From: Pseudomonas sp. UBA1879
Lineage (GTDB): Bacteria; Pseudomonadota; Gammaproteobacteria; Pseudomonadales; Pseudomonadaceae
Assembly (NCBI RefSeq): GCF_002338065.1
Contig: NZ_DDHJ01000004.1
Span: 511,943 to 575,942, forward strand
DNA length: 64,000 nucleotides
Reading direction: 5' to 3'
Of the stretch, positions 25,005-33,905 are shown piece after piece (position 1 is the stretch's first letter; every line of letters starts with the position of its first letter). Made by a program: the position numbers and the translations under genes. The notes under the pieces are model-generated. The model made no database searches. It was not told where the DNA came from and was given only the letters and a program-made list of their open reading frames with translations.

Positions 25005-25745
25005 ATGCGTGACAAAGTGGTCCTGATTACCGGCGGCGCGGGCGGCTTGGGCCTTGCGTTCGCCGAACGTTTCCGTCGAGCGGGCGCACGCGTGTATTGT
25101 GCTGACTTGCCAGGCGACGGCACTCACGAGTCCCCGGACTTCATCGGTTGCGACGTCACGCAGGTGAAAGATCTGCGTCGGGCCGTGGAACGGATCCTGG
25201 CGCAGAGCGGCCGACTCGACATTTGCATCGCCAATGCCGGCTGGGTGCCCCCGTGGCGCAGTACGTCCGAGCTTCACATAGACGAGTGGGAAAGGGCGCA
25301 AGCGATCAATGTACGCGGCGTCGCCTTCACCCTCTCGGCCAGTGCTGATGCATTGAAAGCCAGCCAGGGTGTGGCGCTGGTGATGTCATCGGTCAACGGT
25401 CGATTTGCCCATGGTCAGCAGATGGCCTACAGCGCGTCCAAACATGCGGTGCTCGGCATCATGCGCGCCGCCGCGCGGGACCTGGGGCCGCATGGCGTGC
25501 GGGTCAATGCCATCGCGCCGGGCCCGGTCGCCACGTTGGCGTTGCGTGCCCGAGTGTCGGCGCGCAGCGGGCATAGCGCAGAAGCAGAAGAACAAGCGTT
25601 GCAGTCGATGGCCGATGGCAATGCCTTGCGACGTCTCGTCACGGTGGAGGAGGTCGCTGACGCGGCGTTTTTCCTGTGTTCGCCGGCCTCAAGCGGAATC
25701 ACAGGCACCGTCCTGCCGGTCGATGCCGGGATTGAACACCTTTAA
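25005..25745 (+). CDS. SDR family oxidoreductase
   Basis: A 246-residue classical SDR: TGGAGGLGLAFA cofactor motif, ADLP after beta-2, ANAG, VMSSVNGRFA with the catalytic Ser, and MAYSASKHAVLG with Tyr-Lys. ATG 25005 is chosen because GGAGG stands 5 bases upstream; an alternative ATG at 24978 overlaps the DAO stop and would add nine residues. It is the last gene of the island, co-directional and coupled with the DAO gene. Substrate unknown; no shared operator separates it from the genes before it. Confidence 0.87.
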   Translation: MRDKVVLITGGAGGLGLAFAERFRRAGARVYCADLPGDGTHESPDFIGCDVTQVKDLRRAVERILAQSGRLDICIANAGWVPPWRSTSELHIDEWERAQAINVRGVAFTLSASADALKASQGVALVMSSVNGRFAHGQQMAYSASKHAVLGIMRAAARDLGPHGVRVNAIAPGPVATLALRARVSARSGHSAEAEEQALQSMADGNALRRLVTVEEVADAAFFLCSPASSGITGTVLPVDAGIEHL

Positions 25746-25871
25746 CTGCGCACCGTGATCAGCTTTGCGACCGTCACCCTGTCAATCGACTTGAACATCT
25801 GCGCGATCAGGGTTTCTGACAATGACGCGGCGCGACTCTGTGCTGCCCATATCGCAAGGAGACAGACGCGT

Positions 25872-26564
25872 ATGAAGATTCTGATGATCCTGACGTCTCA
25901 CGATCAGCTCGGTGATACCGGCAAAAAAACCGGCTTCTGGCTGGAAGAATTCGCGGCCCCGTATTACGCGTTCGCGGACGCCAACGCCGAGATCACCTTG
26001 GCCTCTCCCAAGGGCGGACAGCCGCCGCTGGACCCTAAAAGCGACGAGCCGGATGCCCAGACCGACGCCACACGTCGTTTCGTCAAAGACGATGAGGCCA
26101 AGGCGTCGTTGGCCAATACCGTGCCGTTGAGTGAGGTCGATCCCTACGATTTCGACGCTGTGTTCTACCCAGGCGGCCATGGTCCGCTGTGGGATCTGGC
26201 CGAAGACAAAGACTCCAAACGGGTGATCGAGGCGATGTATGCGGCGAACAAGCCGATTGCCGCCGTGTGCCATGCGCCGGGCGTCTTGAAGAATGTCAAC
26301 GCGCCCGATGGTCACCCCGTGGTGCAGGGCAAGAAGGTCACGGGCTTCACCAATTCAGAGGAAGAGGCAGTCGGTCTGACGAACGTCGTGCCCTTCCTGG
26401 TCGAAGACATGCTGAAGGCCAAAGGCGGGGACTACTCGAAGGCTGCGGATTGGGCCAGCTACGTCGTGGAAGACGGGCACCTGATCACAGGGCAAAACCC
26501 GGCGTCTTCAGAGGCCGTGGCCAAAGCGTTGTTGAAGCGGCTGGCGAGCGAAGTGTCGGCCTGA
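25872..26564 (+). CDS. DJ-1/PfpI family protein (type 1 glutamine amidotransferase-like)
   Basis: A 230-residue protein of the DJ-1/PfpI superfamily, Hsp31-like branch. The nucleophile Cys is in AAVCHAPGVLKN (nucleophile elbow) and the preceding FYPGGHGPLWDL holds the companion residues. Such proteins act as glyoxalase III, protein deglycases or stress chaperones. AAGGAGA precedes ATG 25872 by 8 bases. It stands apart from the catabolic island and carries none of its operator motifs. Confidence 0.87.
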   Translation: MKILMILTSHDQLGDTGKKTGFWLEEFAAPYYAFADANAEITLASPKGGQPPLDPKSDEPDAQTDATRRFVKDDEAKASLANTVPLSEVDPYDFDAVFYPGGHGPLWDLAEDKDSKRVIEAMYAANKPIAAVCHAPGVLKNVNAPDGHPVVQGKKVTGFTNSEEEAVGLTNVVPFLVEDMLKAKGGDYSKAADWASYVVEDGHLITGQNPASSEAVAKALLKRLASEVSA

Positions 26565-26749
26565 TTCCTGCGGCCCGGTCTGCACCCCGCGGACTGGGCA
26601 GCCTCTATCTTTTCGTGACGACTTTCATCATTCTTCCGGAGGCATAAGCCACGCTGCCACGCACTTGGGCCATTGCGATTCCGGGAACGATCTTTATGTA
26701 ACAGACTCAACTAGCATGAACGGCCCCATTAGGACCTCAGGAGATCAAC

Positions 26750-27121
26750 ATGTCGCGACTTGCCGAATTCCGAAAACTCGAACAGCAACTGGCTGCGCAA
26801 CTTGCTGAGTTGGAAACGTTAAAAAATGATAAAGGCCTGAAAAAAGAAATCGAGTTTGAGACCAAACTCAAAGGCCTGTTGGAAGAGTACGGTTACAGCC
26901 TGCGCGAGATCGTTGGCATCCTTGATCCGCAAACCGCCGGCAAAAAGAACGCACCTATTGCCGCTCCGGAAAAAAGCTCGCGCAAGCCGCGCTCTCTCAA
27001 GGTGTATAAAAACCCCCACAATGGCGAGATCGTGGAAACCAAAGGGGGGAACCACAGGACGCTCAAGGAATGGAAGGCCGAGTATGGCGGCGCAGAGGTT
27101 GAGTCGTGGCTGACAAAATAA
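26750..27121 (+). CDS. mvaU: MvaT/MvaU family H-NS-like nucleoid protein
   Basis: A 123-residue protein of the Pseudomonas-specific MvaT/MvaU (TurA/TurB) family, which silences AT-rich and horizontally acquired DNA. The N-terminal half is a coiled coil (about residues 1-60, RLAEFRKLEQQLAAQLAELE) used for oligomerisation; the C-terminal DNA-binding part has the AT-hook-like region with KPRSLKVYKNPHNGEIVETKGGNH and TLKEWKAEYG. The N-terminus is closer to MvaU/TurB than to MvaT. AGGAGA precedes ATG 26750. It neighbours accessory DNA, and is the best taxonomic marker in the window. Confidence 0.88.
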   Translation: MSRLAEFRKLEQQLAAQLAELETLKNDKGLKKEIEFETKLKGLLEEYGYSLREIVGILDPQTAGKKNAPIAAPEKSSRKPRSLKVYKNPHNGEIVETKGGNHRTLKEWKAEYGGAEVESWLTK

Positions 27122-27137
27122 TGCGTGAAACGCGCTA

Positions 27138-27161
27138 AAAGTCGCTTGAGGGCGGCTTTTT
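27138..27161 (+). terminator. intrinsic terminator after mvaU-like gene
   Basis: An 8-bp stem AAAGTCGC / GCGGCTTT (one G-T pair) with a TTGAGG loop and following Ts, 16 bases after the stop codon. Confidence 0.7.
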
Positions 27162-27341
27162 CAATTGAAGTGACGACTGCACACTGTCATTCAGCTTTTG
27201 TCTTTCGATCGGGTTTGGTGAAAAAGCTCGGCGACTTCAGCAGCAGCGGATTCATTTGGAAATTCGGTCTGACAAACATCAGGCAAAGTGGCAGTCGCTG
27301 ACTTAAGATAAAGGCCCATTTCGCTATCAAGAGTTTTTAAG

Positions 27342-27809
27342 ATGCGTCGTCTTGTTCTCATGGCAGGGGTTCTCCTGTGTTTCAGCGCTGTGGCCGACAG
27401 CGCGGTTCAGCCTGTCAGGAAATGGACATTGCTGGATCAGAATGACAAAGCCTATACCCTCGATGACGATGCTCAAGTCTTGCTGGTTGCCAGAAGCATG
27501 GCGGCGGCAAAGCTGGTCAACGCCGCCATCGAGGACGCGCCCGCGGGCTACCTGGAGGCACGGCATATGGTCTATGTCGCGGATATCGAAAAGATGCCTT
27601 CGGTGATCAAGCTGGTGGCTGTGCCCGCAATGCGTTCGGCCAAATACAGGATCCTGCTGGATCGCGACGGTCGGGTTGCAAGCGCGTACAACGGTGATCG
27701 GGACTCTGTGCAATGGTTGACGTTGAAGGGCGGTGCGGTGGTGCAAGAGCAGCGATTCGCTGACGGCGCGGCGCTCAAGCAAGCCATTGCCGAGCGGCCA
27801 ACACCCTGA
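27342..27809 (+). CDS. small secreted protein of thioredoxin-like type
   Basis: A 155-residue protein with a clear signal peptide (MRRLVLMAGVLLCFSAVADSA) and a mature domain starting VRKWTLLDQNDKAYTLDDDAQ that resembles the thioredoxin-like periplasmic proteins sometimes misnamed FAD/FMN-containing dehydrogenase in Pseudomonas. There is no CxxC motif, so redox activity is unlikely. It is convergent with crtE, and the two stop codons share the sequence TGATCA. Role unknown. Confidence 0.7.
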   Translation: MRRLVLMAGVLLCFSAVADSAVQPVRKWTLLDQNDKAYTLDDDAQVLLVARSMAAAKLVNAAIEDAPAGYLEARHMVYVADIEKMPSVIKLVAVPAMRSAKYRILLDRDGRVASAYNGDRDSVQWLTLKGGAVVQEQRFADGAALKQAIAERPTP

Positions 27810-28715
27810 TCAGGCCGCGATTGCGGCTTTCTTGAACACCAATGCCATGAAGCCTGCAATCAGATCGGCGTCATCGAAGACTCGGCGCAAATTCGACTCG
27901 GCGTTGGACAGGTGAACGTGCAGCTGCGCTCTGACCTTGTCCTCGCCGTAGATCGACACAAAGGTCGATTTACCCGCGTCTTTGCCCATGTCTTTGCCGG
28001 TGTCGGCGCTGCTGTCGCAAAGATCGTCGTACATTTGAAACGCCTGGCCCAGTTCCATCGCAAAACTCTGTAGCGTGGCGCGAGCGCTTTCATCGCCGTC
28101 ACTGATCAACCAGGCCATGTCCACGATGGCGCCAAACAGCACCCCAGTCTTGAGGTTGTTGGTCATGGCGATGTCTTCCGCGCTGCGGGCTTGCTGGCCG
28201 TCGCGCAGGTCCTGGAATTGCCCGCGCACCAACCCCTGCATGCCCACGGCATTGGCCGCCAGTTCGACCAGCTGGGTTCTCACCGCAGGCGACACGTCAT
28301 TGATGCCCGCAATGATCCCGAACGCCCGGCTCAACAGCGCAACCGCCGTCAGGATCGCCACGTCTTCGCCAAACTTCAGGTGTACCGTGGGCCGACCACG
28401 CCGAAGTGACGCGTTGTCCATGCACGGCATGTCGTCCAGCACCAGGGACGCGGCGTGGATCAGCTCGACCGCGCACCCCAGATCCAGCGCCGCGCTGCCC
28501 TGATGGCCGAGGCCGTCGGCGATCAGCAACAGCAGGATAGGGCGCATGCGCTTGCCCGGTGCCAGCGTGGATTCGCGCATCGCCAGAGCGACCAGATCAC
28601 GCTCGTTGCCACTGACGGGCAATAATTCGTCCAGGCGCTTCTCGATGGACGCGCGTACCTGGGAAAGACGCTCGTCGAAGCCGAGGTCGAGGATGGCGCC
28701 GGAGTCCGTGGTCAT
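27810..28715 (-). CDS. crtE: geranylgeranyl diphosphate synthase
   Basis: A 301-residue trans-prenyltransferase that makes C20 GGPP from FPP/IPP, first step of the carotenoid pathway. The first aspartate-rich motif reads DDMPCMD (two extra residues between the aspartates, as in bacterial CrtE), and the second reads YDDLCD with a conserved KDMGKDAGKST stretch after it. APGKRMRP is the IPP-binding motif. ATG 28715 has AGAGG upstream at a slightly long distance; a TTG at 28742 is a weaker alternative. It is transcribed away from the rest of the cluster, unlike the Pantoea order. Confidence 0.93.
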   Translation of the reverse strand: MTTDSGAILDLGFDERLSQVRASIEKRLDELLPVSGNERDLVALAMRESTLAPGKRMRPILLLLIADGLGHQGSAALDLGCAVELIHAASLVLDDMPCMDNASLRRGRPTVHLKFGEDVAILTAVALLSRAFGIIAGINDVSPAVRTQLVELAANAVGMQGLVRGQFQDLRDGQQARSAEDIAMTNNLKTGVLFGAIVDMAWLISDGDESARATLQSFAMELGQAFQMYDDLCDSSADTGKDMGKDAGKSTFVSIYGEDKVRAQLHVHLSNAESNLRRVFDDADLIAGFMALVFKKAAIAA

Positions 28716-28829
28716 CGGAGTGTTTACCTCTGCTATCGCCAATGGGCGTCTGGATCATTTGCTTTTACCTGCCACGTTGCAAGTCCGGGGAACGACTGTG
28801 CAAAGGAGGTGCCTCAGTGTGAGTCAATC

Positions 28830-28851
28830 TTGTACAAAAGGTGTACTGCAT
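28830..28851. promoter_or_regulatory. 11-bp direct repeats between crtE and fni (possible LitR/CarH-type site)
   Basis: TTGTACAAAAG and GTGTACTGCAT follow each other with an exact 11-base period around TGTAC. Direct repeats of this spacing are a feature of B12-dependent light-responsive MerR-type repressors (CarH/LitR) at carotenoid promoters. No such regulator gene is in the window, so the assignment is a suggestion. Confidence 0.35.
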
Positions 28852-28925
28852 GCCCTTCTGTATAAGTTTTCATCCGTAGATGACCACGCCGGGTATCAAA
28901 TGATTCAAGCAATTTGGGGCTTGTC

Positions 28926-29981
28926 ATGAGCGACACTGATCTGAGCAGACGCAAGGACGACCATTTGAACATCGTGCTTGACCGCCGCGCGGGCCCGCGG
29001 GGCGCGGGCACGGGCCTCGACGCGCTGCAGTTCGAACACTGTGCATTGCCCGAGCTGAACCTGGACAGTATAGATCTGGGCAGTTCGCTGGTGGGCAAAT
29101 CGCTGCGTGCGCCGCTATTGATCAGCTCCATGACGGGTGGGGCAGACCGGTCTGCCGCCATCAATCGCCATTTGGCTGAGGCAGCGCAAACGCTGGGCAT
29201 CGCCATGGGGGTCGGTTCGCAGCGGGTCGGCCTCAGGAGCGGCAATGATCAGGGACTGACCCGCGAGCTGCGTCGGCTGGCACCCGACATTCCTCTGCTC
29301 GGAAACATCGGCGCTGCGCAACTGCTGGAGCGCGATGGCCTAGACCTGGCGCACCGTTCGGTAGAGACGCTGCAAGCCGACGCCTTGATCATTCACCTCA
29401 ATCCCTTGCAGGAAGCGGTTCAGGCCGAAGGCGACCGCAACTGGTTAGGCGTGCTGGAGGCGATCCGGCGCACTGTCGAGTCGGTCGGCGTGCCGGTTGT
29501 GGTCAAGGAGGTTGGCGCGGGGATATCACCTCCGGTTGCCGTTGCGCTGGCCGATGCAGGTGTGCACGTCATTGACGTGGCAGGCCTGGGCGGCACCAGC
29601 TGGGCCGCGGTTGAAGCAGCCAGGGCCGAGAGGGCGGAAGATCGCCGGGTGGCCGAGGCTTTCATTGGTTGGGGCATTCCAACGGCCATCAGCCTGCAGA
29701 GTGTCAGGCGCGCACTGCCTGACATGCCCCTGATCGCCTCCGGGGGAATGCGTAACGGCGTCGATGCGGCGAAAGCGCTGTGTCTCGGTGCCGACGTGAT
29801 CGGCCAGGCCGCAGGGGTTCTGCACCAGGCCACCCTGTCGACAGAAGCCGTCATCGAGCATTTCGACATTGTTATCCGGCAGCTCCGCATCGCCTGCTTC
29901 TGCACCGGCTCGGCCAACCTGGCGGCGTTACGCAACGCACGCCTGCTGCCCGCCGACCCGACGCTGTCCTTGTTCCCATGA
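28926..29981 (+). CDS. fni: type 2 isopentenyl-diphosphate delta-isomerase
   Basis: A 351-residue FMN- and NADPH-dependent IPP/DMAPP isomerase of type 2. The N-terminal [30 protein letters not shown] and [10 protein letters not shown] are the diagnostic motifs; [24 protein letters not shown] and [20 protein letters not shown] build the TIM-barrel FMN site. It adjusts the IPP:DMAPP ratio for GGPP formation. ATG 28926 has GGGG 7 bases upstream. Its stop overlaps the crtX start. Its presence in the crt operon parallels Pantoea clusters. Confidence 0.92.
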   Translation: MSDTDLSRRKDDHLNIVLDRRAGPRGAGTGLDALQFEHCALPELNLDSIDLGSSLVGKSLRAPLLISSMTGGADRSAAINRHLAEAAQTLGIAMGVGSQRVGLRSGNDQGLTRELRRLAPDIPLLGNIGAAQLLERDGLDLAHRSVETLQADALIIHLNPLQEAVQAEGDRNWLGVLEAIRRTVESVGVPVVVKEVGAGISPPVAVALADAGVHVIDVAGLGGTSWAAVEAARAERAEDRRVAEAFIGWGIPTAISLQSVRRALPDMPLIASGGMRNGVDAAKALCLGADVIGQAAGVLHQATLSTEAVIEHFDIVIRQLRIACFCTGSANLAALRNARLLPADPTLSLFP

Positions 29982-31255
29982 GTCACTTCGGTGTCGTCGC
30001 CCCGGCGTTCTACAGCCATTTTCAGGCGCTGCAGGCGCTGTCGTCGGCGCTGATCGACCGTGGGCATCGCGTGACGTTTTTTCAACAGGCCGACGCCCGT
30101 CGCTGGCTGACTGACCCGCGCGTCGGGTTTCACGCTCTGGGCGCTCTCAGTCACCCGCCGGGCAGCCTTGACGGCGCGTTGCGTCGGGCTGCGACTTCCA
30201 ATAATCCACTGAAGCTGCGCGGGGTCATCCGCGACCTGTGCACCACCACGCGCATGCTGTGCCACGAGCTACCGCCTGCGTTGACTCAAGACGGGATCGA
30301 TGCGCTGCTGTGCGATCAGATGGAAGCTGCCGGGGGCTTGGTGGCCGAGGCGCTGGCGATGCCGTTCGTGTCAGTGGCGTGCGCCTTGCCGGTCAACCGT
30401 GAGCCCCACATTCCATTGGCCGTCATGCCATTCGCCTATGGCGAAGATGAGCGCAGTCGGCGCATGTACGAGGGCAGCCAACGCGTGTATGACTGGCTGA
30501 TGCGTCCCCTGCGCGACGTCATCCGCCGCGCCAGTGTTCAGTTCGGGATTGAACCCCGCGACGGCCTTCACCAATGCCTGTCGCCCTACGCGCAGATCAG
30601 CCAGACGATCACCGCGTTCGACCTTCCTCGGCAGCATCTGCCAGCGACCTTTCACGCCGTCGGGCCGCTCAGAGGGCAGGCTGTCGCTTCGACAGGCCCG
30701 TGGGCGATCAACCCTGAACGCCCATTCGTCTTTGCGAGCCTGGGTACGTTGCAGGGCGGGCGACTGGGCATGTTTCGGCAGATCGCCAAGGCCTGCGCTC
30801 GCCTAGATGCGCAATTGTTGATCGCCCATTGCGGCGGCCTAAGGCCTGCGCAGGAAGAGCGTCTGCGCCGCGACGGGGCAACCTGGGTTACCGACTTCGC
30901 GCCACAACAGTGGGTGCTCGACCACGCGGATGCCGTGGTCACCCACGGTGGGCTGAATACGGTCATGGATGCGATCAAGGCCCGCACGCCGTCGCTGGTC
31001 ATGCCCATCGGCTTCGATCAGCCGGGCGTAGCAGCGCGGGTCAAACATGCAGGGGTGGGCGTGTCGTTGGGCCGTCATGCACGGGCGAACGCCATCCGCG
31101 ACGCGTTGGCGCGGCTGATCGAGCATCCCCCTGCCGAGCCTTTGCATCGGCTGGCGACAGCGCTGGATCAGGCGGGGGGAACGTCTCGCGCGGCCGACAT
31201 CGTCGAACAGGTGGTCCGAGCCGGTCGGCCTGTGCCGGTGGAGACGCATCGATGA
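29978..31255 (+). CDS. crtX: zeaxanthin glucosyltransferase
   Basis: A 425-residue GT1-type transferase that glucosylates the hydroxyls of zeaxanthin. The N-terminal acceptor domain begins [20 protein letters not shown]; the C-terminal donor domain carries [41 protein letters not shown] and [13 protein letters not shown], the UDP-sugar signature. The start overlaps the fni stop and the end overlaps the crtY start (ATGA). The product of the cluster is therefore expected to be zeaxanthin mono- or diglucoside. Confidence 0.93.
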   Translation: MSHFGVVAPAFYSHFQALQALSSALIDRGHRVTFFQQADARRWLTDPRVGFHALGALSHPPGSLDGALRRAATSNNPLKLRGVIRDLCTTTRMLCHELPPALTQDGIDALLCDQMEAAGGLVAEALAMPFVSVACALPVNREPHIPLAVMPFAYGEDERSRRMYEGSQRVYDWLMRPLRDVIRRASVQFGIEPRDGLHQCLSPYAQISQTITAFDLPRQHLPATFHAVGPLRGQAVASTGPWAINPERPFVFASLGTLQGGRLGMFRQIAKACARLDAQLLIAHCGGLRPAQEERLRRDGATWVTDFAPQQWVLDHADAVVTHGGLNTVMDAIKARTPSLVMPIGFDQPGVAARVKHAGVGVSLGRHARANAIRDALARLIEHPPAEPLHRLATALDQAGGTSRAADIVEQVVRAGRPVPVETHR

Positions 31256-32418
31256 CCTATGACCTGATCCTCGCCGGCGGCGGGCTTGCCAATGGCTTGA
31301 TCGCCTGGCGGCTGAAACAGCTGCGTCCCGAATGGCGGGTACTGTGCATTGAAGCGTACTCGCACATCGGCGGCAATCACACCTGGTCGTTCCACGACGG
31401 CGATCTGACCCCGGCGCAGCACCGCTGGATCGCGCCTTTGGTGGTGCAGCGCTGGCCGTGTTACGAGGTGCATTTTCCGGCTCGCTCCCGTCGCCTGCCT
31501 TCGGGCTACGCCAGCATTACGTCGGAGCGTTTTGCCGAGGTCATCGGTGCCGCGCTCGGCGACGACTTGCGCACCGCTCAGCGCATTACCGAGGTCACCC
31601 CGCAATCGGTATCTTTGTCCAACGGCGAGCGTTTGCAGGCCAGGGCGGTCATCGATGGACGCGGCGTGCGGGACAGCGCGCAGATGGTGCTGGGACGTCA
31701 GGCGTTTCTGGGCCAACTGCTGAAGTTGCAGGCGCCCCATGGCCTGGATGCGCCGATCATCATGGACGCCCGCGTGCCTCAGGAACTCGGCTACCGCTTC
31801 GTCTACGTTCTGCCGTTCACCCCCGATACGCTGCTGGTCGAAGACACCCACTATGTGGACCGGCAGGCGCTGTCCGCTGATCAGCTGCGCGCCCACATCG
31901 CCGAATACGTGAAAGGGCAAGGCTGGACAATCGAGGCGTGTCTGCGCGAAGAACAAGGTGTGTTGCCCATCACCCTCGCGGGCGATTTTTCAGGCTTCTG
32001 GAACGACGCGAAGGGGCTGCCGTTGTCCGGTTTGCGTGCGGGTCTGTTTCATTGCACCACCGGGTATTCGCTGCCCCATGCCGTGCGCCTGGCCGACCGG
32101 ATCGCGCAACAGGCCGATCTCGACGCGGATCGACTCGCGACCGGCATCCAGGCCATTGCCCATCAGGCCTGGCGTCGACAACGTTTCTACCGGTTGCTCA
32201 ACCGAATGCTGTTCCTGGCCGGACGGCCTGAACATCGATGGCAGGTGATGCAGCGTTTTTATGGGCTTTCCGATGGCTTGATCAGCCGTTTCTACGCCGG
32301 CGACAGCAGCATCGCAGACAAACTGCGAATCGTGTCGGGCAAGCCGCCGGTGCCACTCGGCGAAGCCCTGCACGCCATGTCCCGTTACCACCCCAGACAC
32401 TACGAGAATCGAGAATGA
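31252..32418 (+). CDS. crtY: lycopene beta-cyclase
   Basis: A 388-residue lycopene cyclase of the CrtY type that forms the two beta rings of beta-carotene. LILAGGGLANGLIAWRL is the FAD motif, HTWSFHDGDL and VIDGRGVRDS follow; FVYVLPFTPDTLLVEDTHYVD and REEQGVLPITLAGDF are conserved family motifs. The start overlaps the crtX stop. Membrane-associated; FAD is needed in reduced form. Confidence 0.93.
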   Translation: MTYDLILAGGGLANGLIAWRLKQLRPEWRVLCIEAYSHIGGNHTWSFHDGDLTPAQHRWIAPLVVQRWPCYEVHFPARSRRLPSGYASITSERFAEVIGAALGDDLRTAQRITEVTPQSVSLSNGERLQARAVIDGRGVRDSAQMVLGRQAFLGQLLKLQAPHGLDAPIIMDARVPQELGYRFVYVLPFTPDTLLVEDTHYVDRQALSADQLRAHIAEYVKGQGWTIEACLREEQGVLPITLAGDFSGFWNDAKGLPLSGLRAGLFHCTTGYSLPHAVRLADRIAQQADLDADRLATGIQAIAHQAWRRQRFYRLLNRMLFLAGRPEHRWQVMQRFYGLSDGLISRFYAGDSSIADKLRIVSGKPPVPLGEALHAMSRYHPRHYENRE

Positions 32419-33905
32419 CCGACGCAAAGAAAGCCATCGTGATTGGCGCCGGATTTGGGGGGCTGGCCCTGGCGATCCGGCTGCAGGCGGCCGGGGTACA
32501 GACGACGTTGCTGGAGAAGCGCGACAAGCCTGGTGGACGCGCATACGTCTATCACGACGAGGGGTTCACTTTCGACGCTGGTCCCACAGTCATTACCGAC
32601 CCGACGGCTATCGAGGCGCTGTTCACCCTGGCCGGTCGGCAGATAGCGGACTACGTCGAACTGCTGCCGGTGGCGCCGTTTTATCGGCTGTGCTGGGAGG
32701 ACGGTTCGCGTTTCGATTACGCCAACGACCAGGCAGACCTGGATCGGCAGATCGCGCAGTTCAACCCTCGCGACGTGGCGGGCTATCAGCGATTTCTGTC
32801 GTACTCCAAAGCCGTGTTCCGCGAGGGCTACCTGAAGCTCGGGGCAGTGCCGTTTCTGTCCTTCCGCGACATGATCCAGGCCGGGCCGCAATTGGCTCGG
32901 CTGGAGGCCTGGCGCAGTGTGTACTCGAAAGTGTCGTCGTTCATCGAAGATGACAAGCTACGGCAGGCGTTTTCGTTCCACTCACTGTTGGTGGGCGGCA
33001 ACCCGTTCGCGACATCATCGATCTACACCCTGATTCACGCGCTTGAGCGGGAGTGGGGCGTGTGGTTTCCCAAGGGGGGAACCGGGGCGCTGGTCAACGG
33101 GTTGGTCAAGCTGTTCGAAGACATCGGCGGCCGTCTGGAGCTCAACGCCGACGTGGCCAGCATCGAGACCGCGGGTGAGCGCGCCACCGGCGTGCGTCTC
33201 GCTGACGGACGACACTTCGATGCCGATTGTGTGGCGTCCAATGCCGACGTGGTTCACACCTACGCAAAGCTGTTGGGCGGGCATCCGCGAGGCAAGCAGG
33301 AGAGCGCCCGGCTCAAACGCAAGCGCTTCAGCAATTCGCTGTTCGTCATTCATTTCGGGCTCAAACGCCCGCAACCGCAGTTGCAACACCACACCGTGTG
33401 CTTCGGGCCACGCTACCAAGCGCTGATTCAGGAGATCTTCAAGGGCCAGGCATTGGCCGAGGATTTTTCCCTGTACCTGCATGCGCCGTGCGTGACCGAT
33501 CCAAGCCTTGCGCCGCCGGGGTGTTCCAGCCATTACGTGCTATCGCCGGTGCCGCATCTGGGCAACGCGCCGATTGACTGGGCAGTCGAAGGGCCGCGTT
33601 ATCGGGACCGCATTTTCGACTACCTGGAGAAGCACTACATACCGGGGCTGCGCGAGGACCTGGTCACCTGCCGCATCTTCACCCCGAACGACTTCGAGGG
33701 TGAGCTGAACGCACACCTTGGCTCGGCGTTTTCCCTTGAACCCATCCTGACGCAGAGCGCCTGGTTCCGCCCGCACAACCGCGACGCGACGCTGCGCAAT
33801 GTCTACCTGGTCGGTGCAGGAACGCACCCGGGAGCGGGCGTGCCCGGCGTCATCGGCTCGGCCACGGCCACGGCCGGCCTGATGCTGGAGGATTTGCACC
33901 GGTGA
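32415..33905 (+). CDS. crtI: phytoene desaturase (lycopene-forming)
   Basis: A 496-residue CrtI-type FAD-dependent desaturase that converts phytoene to lycopene in four steps. IVIGAGFGGLALAIRL starts the Rossmann fold; EKRDKPGGRAYVYHDEGFTFDAGPT is its family continuation and LVGAGTHPGAGVPGVIGSA the C-terminal carotenoid desaturase motif. The start overlaps the crtY stop by four bases and the stop overlaps the GTG of crtB. Length and motifs are full. Confidence 0.95.
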   Translation: MTDAKKAIVIGAGFGGLALAIRLQAAGVQTTLLEKRDKPGGRAYVYHDEGFTFDAGPTVITDPTAIEALFTLAGRQIADYVELLPVAPFYRLCWEDGSRFDYANDQADLDRQIAQFNPRDVAGYQRFLSYSKAVFREGYLKLGAVPFLSFRDMIQAGPQLARLEAWRSVYSKVSSFIEDDKLRQAFSFHSLLVGGNPFATSSIYTLIHALEREWGVWFPKGGTGALVNGLVKLFEDIGGRLELNADVASIETAGERATGVRLADGRHFDADCVASNADVVHTYAKLLGGHPRGKQESARLKRKRFSNSLFVIHFGLKRPQPQLQHHTVCFGPRYQALIQEIFKGQALAEDFSLYLHAPCVTDPSLAPPGCSSHYVLSPVPHLGNAPIDWAVEGPRYRDRIFDYLEKHYIPGLREDLVTCRIFTPNDFEGELNAHLGSAFSLEPILTQSAWFRPHNRDATLRNVYLVGAGTHPGAGVPGVIGSATATAGLMLEDLHR

